Shown here in pieces: positions 1 through 11,188 of a stretch of DNA of 30,243 nucleotides. Below the pieces are notes generated by a model, which saw only the letters and a list, made by a program, of their open reading frames with translations, was not told the DNA's origin and ran no database searches. The first letter of the stretch is position 1. Each line of letters opens with the position of its first letter. The translations under genes and the position numbers were made by a program. Origin of the DNA: Nymphaea colorata (taxonomy: Eukaryota; Streptophyta; Magnoliopsida; Nymphaeales; Nymphaeaceae); NCBI RefSeq assembly GCF_008831285.2, contig NW_022204934.1, forward strand, positions 1 to 30,243. Reading direction: 5' to 3'.

Positions 1-80
1 CCAACCCCAACCCCAACCCCAACCCCAACCCCAACCCCAACCCCAACCCCAACCCCAACCCCAACCCCAACCCCAACCCC
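1..80. repeat. Left telomere, (CCCCAA)n
   Basis: Uninterrupted tandem CCCCAA repeats, about 13 copies, from the first base to position 80, where unique AT-rich sequence begins. The complementary GGGGTT tract closes the other end, so this is a capped chromosome end and not an internal repeat. Pure C4A2 repeats are typical of oligohymenophorean ciliates; spirotrichs use C4A4. Confidence 0.98.
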
Positions 81-252
81 TATTTATTTTGAAGCAAAAT
101 AATCAGAATATTTAGACAGTTTAGAATATTTTTTAAGAGCATTGATTTTTATAGTAGTAAAAGAAAAAATAGGCCTTTGATTCCCATATTCAGTATGTAA
201 GATGTTTGATTTATCTGAGGGTTCTACACAAGATAGTATTATTTAATAGTAT

Positions 253-999
253 ATGTCGAATAAGCAAGAGACGCTTAAGGTTGGACTCCAGTTCGCGTTG
301 GGGCATGTATCGAACGTGCTCAAAGACCTAAAAAATGAGATGGGCCCATAGTTTCACGAGTTCGCACGCGCAGAACTCAGCAAATTTTTGAACCCAATCA
401 TCAACTTTCATCCACTCTCCAGCACGAAACTAATAACAACAGCCGAAAAATCCCTCCACAATCGTCGAAGAGGAGAAGATCTCAAACTTGTACACTCCTA
501 CGAGGTCTGCTATGAAGGTGGACAACTACGAAAGATGGTGGTGACTGGTGCTAGTGTAGAGCGGGTTGGAGCTTCCACGAATACGGAAGAAGTGAGAGGA
601 CATCACAGAGGAACCGAGATGTGCAGCATAAAAATCAACCAATAGGCAAGTTAGACCCCCCTGAGGGTTGTACCAGACAGGGCCAGGTAGAGCCCACCGA
701 CGAGCAACCTCAACAGAATCGATAGCCTCGGAGAAGGATATAGAGGAACCTTCCCTATAACCCCTCCGGCCATCTGGCCCTGTACATTAGACGCGGGCAA
801 CGAGACAGGGCGCGGCAGCGGTTTCTCCTTCACCAGACCCATCGTGCCAGCAACTCTACAAACAGTGACTCTCCCAAGTACTCAGCAGCAGCAGGCAGTG
901 ACTTTTCCAAGTACTCAGCAGGGGAAGATCTCCCTAATGAGCATAGCACGCTCCAGGAAGCCCACACCCACACAGTCCCCAAAAGCTGAAAGAAAATGA
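253..999 (+). CDS. Unknown 248-aa protein, first gene from the left telomere
   Basis: An open frame from ATG 253 to TGA 997-999 when TAA/TAG are read as Glu; TAG codons occur inside it, so it looks broken under the standard code. I do not recognise a family. The first 50 residues look helical (from LKVGLQFALGHVSNVLKDL to SKFLNP). The middle is basic and polar. The last third is rich in Pro, Ser and Thr and contains a near-duplicate VT(L/F)PSTQQ motif twice in about 25 residues. There is no signal peptide or membrane segment. It lies only 172 bp from the telomere, leaving very little room for a promoter. Base composition is less AT-rich than most of the chromosome, which supports real coding sequence. 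No intron is needed. Confidence 0.6.
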
Positions 1000-1180
1000 T
1001 TACTTATTCACCATGCACATATAATTATTTCTCATGCATGCCATACAGTAGTTCCTCCTAATCAAAGAAGACGATTAATAATTAATTCTATTTTTATATG
1101 ATAACCGTTTCCGATAAATTTGGAGCTTATCACCTTCAAATCCATTCTCTAATCATCATCATATATATATTCCACCTTCG

Positions 1181-2675
1181 ATGGACGTTGAACACTCAAA
1201 AAAGCATTCCTACCTCGATGAATACAAAATCATCAAGACTCTCGGCGCCGGCTATCACGCACAGTACATTTCCAACCACCTAGGGTAAAACTGGGCGAAG
1301 ATGATCATGGCAACCTGGTCGCTATCAAGAAGTACAAGAAGGAAACCGCTACCCTCGAGACCCTGAAGCATGAACTGAACATCATGAAGCAACTTGACCA
1401 CTAAAATTTGGTCAAATTGATCAGCGTTCGCGAGAATGCCACCTACAAGAAAAAAGATGAAACCGTCTATAGTTGCTTCGCCATCGTACTGGAATACGTG
1501 GGCGGCGGAGAACTGTTTGACTTTGTTGCTGAGACTGGAAAATTCTCAGAAAAAGTAACCAGGACCTATTTCCACCAGATGATGAATGGCCTTCACTACA
1601 TGCACTCCAAGGGATACGCACACAGGGATATCAAGCCCGAAAATGTTCTGCTCTCGCACCTCTTCGTACTCAAGATTGCAGACTTCGGCTTCTCCTGCCT
1701 CCTGAGGGGAAAAGATGGAACTGGAGTGTTGAAAACCAAGCTTGGCACGTAGGGTTATATGGCTCCTGAAATACCCAATAAGAAATACGAAGGAAAAAGT
1801 TGCGATATCTTCGCTGCTGGAGTCATTCTCTTCATCATGTATGCCGGAAACCCGCCCTTTGAAAAAGCCACACCCACAGACCCCTATTACAAACTGATCA
1901 AAGAGAAAAAATATGATATCTTCTGGAAGGCCCATGCTCGCAAGAGACCCGTTGGCTTCTTCAGCGAATCATTCAAGGATCTCTTCGTTAAAATCGTTGC
2001 ATTCTAACCTCTCTAAAGACCAAAAATTGAACAAATCGCTGCCCATCCTTGGGTGAAGGACCACATCTGCAGTCATCTTGAGATCAAGGAGGAGTTTACC
2101 CAAAGACAGAAGAAATTGGATGAGGTTTTAGAGGCTCGAAGACTTGAACAAGAAAAAGAAAAAGCTTTGAAACTTACTGCCGTTAACACCCAAGGATCAG
2201 CCCATAGAGGCAACAACGAAGTCGATGAACGCTTCATCGAGCTTTACAACAAAGAATTTTTAATAAAACGCCCCCTTCCTCCACTGGAAGCCATCAATCC
2301 TTACGACATCACCCTAAAGGAAAATTCAGCCTTTTCCATTGCACAACTCAAGCTTTTCCTCCAAGACTATGAGCTAAAGTTCAATGGTGATGAATAAGAG
2401 GAGTTGATCGGTGACGAAACCGATGTGATAAAGCTCAAGAAGATCGACGACGAAAATGGAAATAAGGTAAAACTCACATAATTTAGATTATTGCCCATTT
2501 CGGTTACTCATACGAGGTGGACGAGACGCAATTCGAGGAAAATTTGGAGATTGAAATTGAGCTTGGCCAAAATAAGAAAGGAGATTTCGTCCTGAGGTTC
2601 TAGAGAAACGAAGGAGCCCAGATTTACTACAAGAGGGTGTTGAACGAAATCAAGAGAAAATGCTTTGCTTTGTGA
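1181..2675 (+). CDS. Serine/threonine protein kinase with KA1-like C-terminal domain (CAMK/SNF1-MARK type)
   Basis: Predicted 484-aa protein after removal of two 20-nt introns. The kinase domain spans roughly residues 15-275. Visible motifs are a glycine loop GAGYHAQVKLG (22-32), the VAIK lysine (K43), HRDIKPEN (about 141-148), DFGFS (about 161), and GTEGYMAPE (about 182-190), with the E of GTE encoded by TAG. The domain ends with an HPWV motif typical of CAMK-group kinases. After a charged helical linker, the last 55 residues (about 430-484, ending YYKRVLNEIKRKC) resemble the KA1 domain of MARK/SNF1-like kinases, which binds acidic lipids and can autoinhibit. The glycine loop lacks the usual second GxG glycine order, which is common in ciliate members. 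All catalytic residues are present, so it should be active. The substrate cannot be told. ATG 1181 is the first in frame. Confidence 0.92.
1264..1283 (+). other. 20-nt spliceosomal intron, kinase gene
   Basis: GTACATTTCCAACCACCTAG. Removing it joins GCA CA to G GTA and restores the kinase glycine loop HAQVKLGED. Without removal the frame is wrong for the rest of the domain. Exact GT...AG borders. Confidence 0.92.
2467..2486 (+). other. 20-nt spliceosomal intron, kinase gene
   Basis: Starts GTAAAA and ends TTTAG. It separates the codons for NGNK and IIAHFGYSY in the linker before the KA1-like domain. Its removal keeps the frame open to TGA 2673-2675. Confidence 0.85.
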
Positions 2676-2788
2676 TACAATATCATCATCCTTTGAATCT
2701 TATCAATCATATCGATAACACCATAGCTGACTGAGCTTTATAACACTTTCCCTGTAAATATATTTAAATTATTAAAAATCAACGAAAT

Positions 2789-4618
2789 ATGAGTGACTTT
2801 TAGAGCCAAATTCGAGAGAAAATATAACGACAAATGAAACAACGTCAATCAAAGTCATAGTAATAGCAAGTAAACACTCTAAACCTATCTTTTTATAGCT
2901 AAATCTAAGCCATGAGGGATTCATACGAAAAGTAAAACACGTCAAACAATCGATACATGGAGAATGATTAATTAGAGATCCAACTTAGAAGGGAAAGATA
3001 AAATTTGCATCAATATCAAATGGGTATCGATAAGCTCAGAATCAGGATGATATAAATCACCAAGGAAGAAAGCAACATCAGGGATATGATCAATTAGAAG
3101 AGGTCATATTACAATGATCTCAAAACGAAGATTGAAAAATAACATAAAGGAGAGTTGGAGAAAATGGAAAAATAATATGAAGCCAGAAAGGAAGGGATTT
3201 TGAAACAAATATAAGATCTAATTGAATAAAAAGGAAAATTACTCACCACGATTGAAAAGACTGCTGAAGAGGCTAAGAAGATAGACATTAGGAACAAAAA
3301 AGCCCAGTAGAATTACAATAAACAATTAAAATAAAAGAAATAAGCCTTCATGAGCATTGAAAAAGAAAAGAGTGCCAAATATCAAAAAGCTAAGACTGAT
3401 TAGCTGAAAGAGAAAGCTATCAAAGATACTGAGCCCAAATTACTGGCAATTATAAAATCTTCTAATGACGATATCAAGAAGGCTGAAGAAACTGAAAGGA
3501 AAAAACTTTAAGACTTCAAGATAGAGTATAAGTTAAAACTATAAAAAGATTTGACAGATTCAAAGAGAAAGTTCTTCTAATAGGCTGAAGAGGATAAGGA
3601 GCAAGCTAGGCTCGAAATGTAACGAAAAAACAAATAGAAATATTCTGAAAGATAACGATAATTCGATTCGGAAATATACAATCTAAAGCAATAGTACGCA
3701 AACAGGATCAAAGATGAGGAGAAGAAGATAAGAGCAGATGTGGAAGAGTTCATGATGAGGAATAAAGACTCATATAATTCCAATATCGAAGAGATAAAAC
3801 AATTGAAATCGAATTATGAAGCCAAACTCAAAAAAATGAATGAAAATATGAAAGAACTGAAAGATAAAAAGCTAGTCTAGTATTAATAGAAATACAAAAA
3901 ACTCTCTGAAGGATAAATCAAAGAGATAAATTAAAATTGCCAAGAAAAACTTAAGAATGCTGAAGAAAAAATCAAAAAAGATATTTCCGACAAGATCAGC
4001 AAGATTAAAAATTAAATCACTAAGGATAAGAGTTCCTTCATGGATGACATCAATAAAAAATATGAAAAGATTCTTTTATAAGAAAAAAAGAAAATGGATG
4101 ATACTATAGCTAAAGAAAAAAAGAATCTCGAAGAGTATGAAACCAAGATAATAGAGATTCAAAAGCAAAGGTCAAGATAGGAAGCAAGAGCACAACAAAT
4201 GCAAAGAGAAAGAAACGGACTTATGACAAAAAGTGAAGATTTATAAAGGAAAATAGCCTCCCATGAAGCTGAAATAAAGGCATATGAACGCTACAAACTC
4301 GAAAAATAAAAAGACGGAAAGAAGAAATGCGATGAGCTTAGTCTTCAAATGCAAGGAAAATTTCAACAGTTAAAGAATATCTACCTAAAGAAGGAAGACT
4401 AAAAGCAGGAACGCCTTAAGCAGCTATTGGATGAATTCTAGACATAAAACAAGGCATCTTAGGACCAATTACATCAAATCCATCAATAAATATAGCAAAA
4501 AATAAAATCAAAGAAATAATAACTCAAAAAAATCCTGTAATAGAATTCTAAACTCTAGCGTTAGAATGAAATCCTTCAAAGGTAGATCGAGGAAGAAAGC
4601 AAAAAGATGCGCAGCTGA
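2789..4618 (+). CDS. Large coiled-coil protein (609 aa), unknown role
   Basis: One continuous frame from ATG 2789 to TGA 4616-4618, with dozens of TAA/TAG codons read as Glu. The product is almost entirely charged heptad-like sequence (Lys, Glu, Gln, Ile, Leu) with few Pro or Gly, so it should form a long alpha-helical coiled coil. The N-terminus MSDFESQIREKIERQ and the C-terminus EEESKKMRS are also helical. No globular domain, signal peptide or membrane segment is seen. Such proteins in ciliates are often basal-body, cortical or ciliary scaffolds, but that is inference. A GTAAAC...TATAG stretch at 2870-2898 looks like a 29-nt intron, but splicing it would break the frame, so I read through it. 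The spacer to the next gene is 97 bp. Confidence 0.8.
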
Positions 4619-4715
4619 TGATATATATTCTGATGACAGTGATACGGTTATTCAAATCTTAGATTGCTTACCATTTGAAGTCAAATTATAATATTAACTC
4701 CAACCATACATACCC

Positions 4716-6226
4716 ATGAGCGATCTTTCAAATCTCTTCGCACAGAGACAAAAAACTTCAACACCCGTCAAGAGACTCTTCATGGATGATCTTTCCACCA
4801 GCAAAAAACAAGGCCAAGCAAGAAGCAGAGAACCCAACAAATCCATTCGAAAATACAAAGAATAGCATCACAAAAGTACTACCCTGCTGCAATCAAAAGA
4901 CTTCGCTAAACGCTACGTTCAAAAATAAGACATCAAGAAGGAACTGAATCACTTTAACCAACAAATCCTCCTCATGTTCATTCGAAAAATGTTCTTCATC
5001 ATGGGCGGAATCATCCTATTCAATATTTTCTTTACTTCCTCACAACACTACGTCATCCTGTCGAACATGTTTCTCGCCCTGGTCCTCGTGGATATCAATT
5101 TAGGTAAAGTTGATGGTATTTAGCAAGTGACCTTATAGGAAATCGGTATTTCACCACAGCCAAGGAAATAGTCAAAATGGCAACTTACTGCATCAATTTT
5201 TACTTTTTCTTTAGAGAAAACCATTCTTCCAAGGCCACTGATGGGGATTTTGATGTGCAAATGATAATAATTTCCATCAATGCCGCCATAAACTACGCTA
5301 TCTTTGCCTTATGCGAACCGCTTGTGGCATTAGTCAGGGTAAACAACTACAAAAAGCCTTATGTAAGCTATTATCAAAGAGCAAAAAACGAAATAAGCTA
5401 ATTTTTCAGATCCTTAGAAACTCTTTACCACCTTAGAAAGCCTATCCTGCTGGCAAACCTAATATATTGGCTACTTATCGTGGCTTACATCATGTATGTG
5501 CAGTCAGAAACTCTTTTGAACGAATTGGTAACTCTCTAGACGTTAAAATCATTCGCTTTGGCAACGTTCATATTGTATGTTTTCATGTATTTAATCAATA
5601 AGATCAACGAAGCCATGAGAATCTAACTTTTATCCTCCAACAAAAAGACAATCAACATCAGCATTCTTCGCTTGGACTGCTAAAACATAAACAATGAAAG
5701 AATTGCTAACGAAGTCCTCAAGTATATTTGGAAAAACTGTGAAATTATCTGGGACATAGAGTTTCTCGCCCATAACTATTCAATCGTACTTGTGTCCTTT
5801 ACATAGAATTATGACATAATTGAAGACTATCTCAGTAATTAGTTGCAAAAACTCAACGAAAAAATAGTAAAAACATTCAGAAACTTGTAACCGGAGAGCA
5901 AATTCGGCAAGAATGGCAATGGCTAGGCCATTTCATTCCTAAAGAGGGTGAAATGCAATCTGAGGTAAATGCTATAAATCCATCAACTTGCCTGTTTCAT
6001 CAAGAAGAAAGAGTATCTTTTCTACATAATCGAACACATCATCTACTTCTAGGCCTACACAAACGACTTTCCAATCAACATAAAGGCTCTCTATAAGAAG
6101 ATCGCAAAAATAAAATAGGCCTTGGAGCTTATCTCCGAAAACGTCAAAATAAATGAGTTGAAGCATAGTTTTCATATCTTTTGCGCTTACTTTCAAGACA
6201 AGATCGTGACCCCGCTTTCGTAATGA
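4716..6226 (+). CDS. Multi-pass membrane protein, unknown function
   Basis: Predicted 496-aa protein with one 20-nt intron. The first about 85 residues are basic and polar (probably cytosolic). Several hydrophobic segments then follow within residues 85-300, including MFFIMGGIILFNIFF, YVILSNMFLALVLV, INAAINYAIFALCEPLVALV, LLANLIYWLLIVAYIMYV and FALATFILYVFMYLI. The last about 200 residues are soluble and helical, with scattered Cys and aromatic residues, and end in PLSE followed directly by TGA. No catalytic or transporter signature is recognised, and there is no classical signal peptide, so the first membrane segment would act as signal anchor. ATG 4716 is the first in frame after the previous stop. 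Confidence 0.85.
5104..5123 (+). other. 20-nt spliceosomal intron, membrane protein gene
   Basis: GTAAAGTTGATGGTATTTAG. Splicing in phase 1 joins ...DINLA to SDLIGNRYFTTAKEIV and connects two otherwise separate open frames that both encode this protein. Confidence 0.92.
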
Positions 6227-6600
6227 TAATTTATGACTTGATTCTCATTTAGAATTTAAATAGCATAACCAACGGAGCATGAAATATAAAAAAATCGAAA
6301 TAATCAAAATATCCCATACAATCATAATCAAAAGCAAAATTACTATTCTTTATTTTGCATGCTCTTATTTTCATTCATTTTCGATCAGTTTAACATAATC
6401 ATTAGAAAAAATTCTATGGCATTCTACTCTCATCCTTTCTAAAATCAACGGTGCTTTAATTCCCAATTATTTTTTTCAAAATTTCCACCAATAAAGGTCC
6501 CATTTTCCCCACAATCACCCATTTTTTTGTTTGCTCATTTATCTGTATGTTTCCATAAGCAATATTTAAAATAATTACTTTTGTTCCTTATATACTAATC
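6227..6600. other. Intergenic spacer, AT-rich
   Basis: About 370 bp of very AT-rich sequence with long T and A runs between two plus-strand genes. It must hold the 3' end of the membrane-protein gene and the promoter of the phosphatase gene. I see no open frame, tRNA-like fold or repeat in it. Confidence 0.6.
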
Positions 6601-7833
6601 ATGAAAGCAACTTCCAAATTTCACTCCTCGTAAGCCTCCTCAAGCAAATACCGGCAATCCTTATCAATCCTTTCCTCCTAAATGATCAGAAACTCACTCT
6701 CGACGGAATCAACAGCACCCTGCATCTACCGGGAAAGTTGGGGAAGCACCCTTAAGACAAGGAATACCATGGCGCTTGAAGTGCTAGAATATTTGAGGCA
6801 TTAATTCGAGCAGGAACGTATAGAAAAAGAAAAAGGAAGTTTTTCGAATTTGAGATCTACCCTAACCTAACTCTAAGCGAAAATTCACCAAGCCAAAAGA
6901 CACTTCAGCAGCTCAAAGGCCATACTCAATCATGAAGATATGGATGATGCCCTTGCTCCTCATGACTGCTAAAATGAGAAAACTTTAACATATTCGGGAG
7001 AATTGAATACCACTCGGAGCTCAGGAAAAATATAAGTTTGCATCAATGAAAAGAACAGTAACAGCTAGTCACTAAAAATTAAAAAATATTACCTAAACAA
7101 TTTACCCTTGGCATTGGATGGTAGGGACCCCAGAGCACTCGACCATATGCATTTTTCGTTGAGAGTGCTAAAAAATTACTACAAAATGCTCACACCCACT
7201 TTTGCCGAGATCTAAGAGAAAAAAGTTTACCTTCCTAAATCAAAGGCTCACATCGACAAAAAGACTCTGATTCTTGACATTGACTAGACTCTCATTCATT
7301 GTGAGTAAGATCCAAGCAAGCCTTATGACATTGCAGTGCCAATATAAATAGAAAACGGTTCTACAGCTAATGCATACATTACCATCAGGCCTTACGCTAT
7401 CAGCTTCCTCAAGAGAATGTCAAAACACTTCGAAATCATTGCTTTTACAGCTAGTCACTAATCCTATGCGGATGCAGTTTTGGATGAAATTGATCCTGAA
7501 AGATAATACATCAAACATAGACTTTACCGTAAAAACTGTATATAAATCTATGATAAAATCTTCGTCAAAGATTTGAGAGTGATAAACCGAGACCTTAGCA
7601 GTATGGTCTTGGTTGATAATGCTCCTTACTCCTATATCTTCCAGCTCTAAAATGGAATTCCCATCTTGCCATACTACACAGGGGAAGATGTATAGCTGGT
7701 TCAGCTTGAAAAGTATCTTGAAGAGATGCTGAAATGCCAGGATGTTCGAGAATTCAACAAGAAACACTTCCAGCTTCATAGGTATTGCCACTTTGATGAC
7801 AGTTAGGAGCTTATCAAAGAGCTTTATCTGTGA
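6601..7833 (+). CDS. FCP1/SCP-family (HAD superfamily) protein phosphatase
   Basis: Single-exon 410-aa protein. The FCP1-homology catalytic domain occupies about residues 215-375. The nucleophile motif reads LILDIDETLIH (DxDxT; the E is TAG at 7285-7287), followed by TIRPY, FTASHESYADAVLDEIDPE, a conserved KDLRVINRDLSSMVLVDNAP segment and FQLENGIPILPYY (its E is TAA at 7648-7650). These are the hallmarks of CTD-type Ser/Thr phosphatases of the SCP/Dullard group, which use an aspartyl-phosphate intermediate. The about 210-residue N-terminal extension is Ser-rich and low in conserved sequence. There is no membrane segment, unlike Dullard, and no BRCT domain, unlike true FCP1, so it is closest to the SCP type. 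RNA polymerase II CTD or another phosphoprotein could be the substrate. It is one of the two places that best show TAR codes for Glu. Confidence 0.93.
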
Positions 7834-7980
7834 AATTTTACAAGAAGTGATCATTATATACTTTATTTTTGCTATTTTTCTCATCGTGATATATTCACTT
7901 ATTTGGCCTGTTATTATCATTTGGCATTATACTGTTATTAGAAGATTGCACTTAACCGAAAGTATATTAAAATCTTCCAA

Positions 7981-8437
7981 ATGCAATCCTTCAATTGCAT
8001 CATTTAGCGGCGAATCCATTGCTCTCCTGTACGCTTCAACCGTCCTAATGATATGCTCAACTCCTCAAGGCCCAAATGTGACTCTCGCCATATTTAGATC
8101 CAGTGACTACAACCTGTCTTCCTTACGAGCAGGAAAAAATCAAAGTTTATACTGAAAGTGATATGAAATTTCCACTCTCACGCAAAGATGTGAACCATAA
8201 GACCATGAAATAACTCGATAACTCTCAATCTTTCTACAGGCTAAGGTAATAATAAAAAAATTCCATTGAAAGACGAGATAAAATCAAGAATAGACCAAAA
8301 TGAAGGAAAATGATATCAACCAAAGACTGAAGGACTTTTAGAAAGATTTGCAGATAGATTCTTGTGTTGATTCGGAAGATTATTTGCGAGTTTGGTATTA
8401 AAATTTGGCACTGAAGCAGAAGCTGAGATTGATTTGA
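7981..8437 (+). CDS. Small basic protein, unknown, with apparent frame break near the 3' end
   Basis: ATG 7981 opens a frame that, after a 20-nt intron (8078-8097), encodes a polar, basic protein running to TGA 8301-8303 (about 100 aa, ending NRPK). A second coherent frame starts at ATG 8300, overlapping that stop as ATGA, and runs to TGA 8435-8437 (MKENDINQRLKDFEKDL..., 45 aa). A -1 change at CCAAAATGA would fuse the two. No GT-AG intron of suitable length can do this. The content of both parts is alike (charged, helical), so I think they are one gene. No family is recognised. It could also be two tiny genes, or the second frame could be chance. Confidence 0.5.
8078..8097 (+). other. 20-nt spliceosomal intron, small basic protein gene
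   Basis: GTGACTCTCGCCATATTTAG. Splicing in phase 1 joins SSRPK-Y to PVTTTCLPYEQEKIKV. It uses GTGA instead of the GTAA found at most donors here, but the length and the TTTAG acceptor match the others. Confidence 0.8.
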
Positions 8438-8500
8438 TTTACAATTATGATTTTTATAAGATAAAGAGTTGAAGTCATTTATTATTTACCATTGTCAAAA

Positions 8501-11018
8501 ATGAAAGAGTCTCATACTAAGCATCCCTCGATAACCATACAAGAAATATAGAAGGAAATCTATAGCTTTTTAACAACAAAGAGCAAGCCATTCATCACTC
8601 TTCCTTTCTATCTGAAGCCTGAATCACCCTTGAAAGCGATGGTAAGTATCAGATATATTTTTGCCATCATTCCTCAAGTTCAAATAGAAACAAAACCGAA
8701 AGAACAAATAATAACTCTTTTCAAGGGACTATTAAGCAACCCATAAGCAACAATAAAGTAGATCAAATAGTTTTTCGCAAATAATGCGAATTATCCAGAA
8801 TAAATACTGCAGTTTGCCGCTTAAATGAGAAATTAGACTACAATGGTCAACATCCTCTCTAAAATCATATCTTTGCCAACTATTTTGAGCAACCTAATCA
8901 ACGATCCAAAGGTAAATTTGCTCAATTTTTCACAAAAAGAGATATAAACCCATAAGAAAAGCTTATACGCTAATATCTTGTAAGCAATAAGGGAATTATC
9001 AGAAGAATAACAACTCATCATTATCAACAAGCTATTAGTCTTGAAATAGGAAGCTGTTGTCTCATAACATTTCTTAAAAAACAACCCAGATTTTTTAATA
9101 AATGGCTTCGATCACTTCTCAAAGCAAAGCAATCTCCTCAAATGCATCTACATTAGCTTTTTGAATGAAGAAATGGAGAATATAAAGGCAAGATAAGACA
9201 AGTTTTAGCCTAGCTTGCCAACAAATCCACCAAAATTACAACATCTATCATGTCACTTCTGAGTATGAATGAAACCAACTATTATTCAGGGTAAAGATAC
9301 AAACAATTTTATTACTTATTCCATGAAACTAGCTTAACGACTCAAATAACGAAAGAACTTTTGCTATGGTGGGCGGTTTCCAAAAGCTTTATTATTACTA
9401 AAATCCACTCAAAGGTTAGATGCAACATTCTTGCCATGATTATTGAAAATATGCAAAAATAGGAATTGTATGCAAATGACTACCTCGTCAGCATTACTTA
9501 AGGAATCAAAAAAAGATTGACTGATGGATAGTCAAGGGAATTCGCAATACTTATTTGGAAGGTAATGGGAAAAAAGTTATAATTGAAATTGACAGATGAC
9601 ATTTAAAAGGCAAATTATTTTTAAATCGTCTGTTAGAAGATAGAAACACCTATAAGCAATCAATAAACAAAGTTGAACAACAAGTAAAAGATAAATGAAA
9701 ATAGAAACTCTACTTTACTTTCAGATTAATCAGAAATTAAGCCTTCGTCAATATAACAAACAAAATAATAAGACTAAGATAGCTTACCATAAGGCACTCA
9801 TGCCGATTAATCAAATGATATAATAAAAATCTAGCCAAAGAACATCTACGATTGCATCTTAGGACTCAGAAACTAACACAGAAAATAAATTGCCTTGAAA
9901 AAACTTCCATCAATCATCAAAAAATATAAAGACGATTTAATCTTAATGTGGAATACATTACTGAGATAACTATTATCACCGATAAAATAGGAATACATTC
10001 CTCTACTTGCCTAGCTTTTCACAATGAGGCCTTAGTAATTCATTGACAGCGTTGTCATGTTTTTATGAACAGAGAAAACAATATAGGATAAAAGACGCAC
10101 CTCATATAAATCCTTAAAATTGGAATAGAATAGTTGTCAACCATACAAGACGACAAAGCGGAAGAATAGGATCAAGATTTTTATTTCAAAAAAACCAAAT
10201 CAAGATATTTCAAAGAGCCACAATAAGGCAAAACCAATGGAAAATAAGAATAGAAAAGATAGGAAAGACTAGAAGATGGGGACACACAAGAATTGCACAC
10301 TAAAATGCATCAAAAGGGATCACATTGAATATCGTTAAGAAATAAAGATCAATAAATAACTTCTATCCTGTCGCCAATCCCCTCTATTATAAAATAATCG
10401 AAGTTTTCACCTTCAACATAGTTAATAATTTAAGATCTCATCAAGTCTACGTTCACTCCTTGCTAAAACTATTAGCAGTTTTCATATCTAATATAAGTAA
10501 TTATTCCCATCTACTTAGAAAACCATTTCGACAAGTATATTGTCATCTCTGATGCCTCGTCACAATGCGTGAAAATCGTCCAGTAGCTTATCTAAAACAG
10601 CAAAAGGAAAAATGATCGATATGAAGAAACTGGTGGGATGACTCTCATGCTTACACTTCAAGTTTTGAACAAAATTTCCCTGATAATCGACCAAAATGTC
10701 ACAGAAAGCATTATGAACAATCTTAAGCAAGCTATAGAAGGCGGCAGAAAACTTCCCAATTATGGAATGTCTTCAGTCTTGGATATGATTAATCCAACAT
10801 CTACCAAAGAGTATATATGCACAACCAACTTAATGATCTTTATTGATTACTAAATGCTTACCTTAAACATATATCTTCAAAAAAAGGGTAGGAACGATTG
10901 GGATCATACTATCATTTTATCAATTGAAGTTGTTTTTTTTGGAGAATTTGGTATGAAGTATTTCACAATACAAAGATCAGAATTTATGGATCAAAGTTTT
11001 ATTACCTTTCAATAATGA
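8501..11018 (+). CDS. Probable TEL2 (TELO2/CLK-2)-like helical protein, frame interrupted
   Basis: A long helical protein of about 835 aa, read as consecutive frames from ATG 8501 to TGA 11016-11018. A 19-nt intron (10403-10421) is clear. Three further -1 changes are needed: within about 9170-9250, at GTTTTTATGA (about 10060) and near CAAAAGGG (about 10310). A central segment DCILGLRNEHRKEIALKKL, then a helical stretch and a P-x-x-F-I-D motif, matches the order seen in the TEL2 C-terminal domain. Later comes FYPVANPLYYKII, similar to the F-P-x-A-x-x-F-Y-P-L-L segment of that family. TEL2 is the scaffold of the TTT complex, which stabilises PIKK kinases such as TOR and ATM. The family call is from remembered motif order, so moderate at best. 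An acidic insert (Glu/Asp/Lys-rich) lies at about 10150-10300. An importin-like helical repeat protein is the main alternative. Confidence 0.45.
10403..10421 (+). other. 19-nt spliceosomal intron, TEL2-like gene
   Basis: GTTTTCACCTTCAACATAG. Phase 0 splicing joins PLYYKIIE to LIIEDLIKSTF and links two hydrophobic helical stretches that otherwise lie in different frames. One base shorter than the other introns. Confidence 0.7.
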
Positions 11019-11188
11019 ATAACCTTAAAAACAATCATTCACGCAATCGAATCACAGATATCTCTTCAAAGATGCGTCGTCTAAAGTCTTTATATATCTT
11101 CAAAAAGCATGAACCATTTTGATGACGTGTCATCGATTCTATATAGTAAACTGCAAGATTAAAAGAATTAATTTTTACAAGTCATATA

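Noticed and set aside
2870-2898. A 29-nt intron in the coiled-coil gene (GTAAAC...TATAG)
   Set aside because: The gene is open straight through this stretch, and removing 29 nt would break the frame.
10053-10068. A 14-nt GT-AG intron (GTTTTTATGAACAG), and a similar one at about 10334
   Set aside because: The first fits the frame, but 14 nt is far from the 19-20 nt class and similar short segments occur by chance. The second is not needed once the 19-nt intron at 10403 is used.
8501-11018. Importin-beta or transportin identity
   Set aside because: General helical-repeat character fits, but the segment order matches TEL2 better. Kept only as an alternative.
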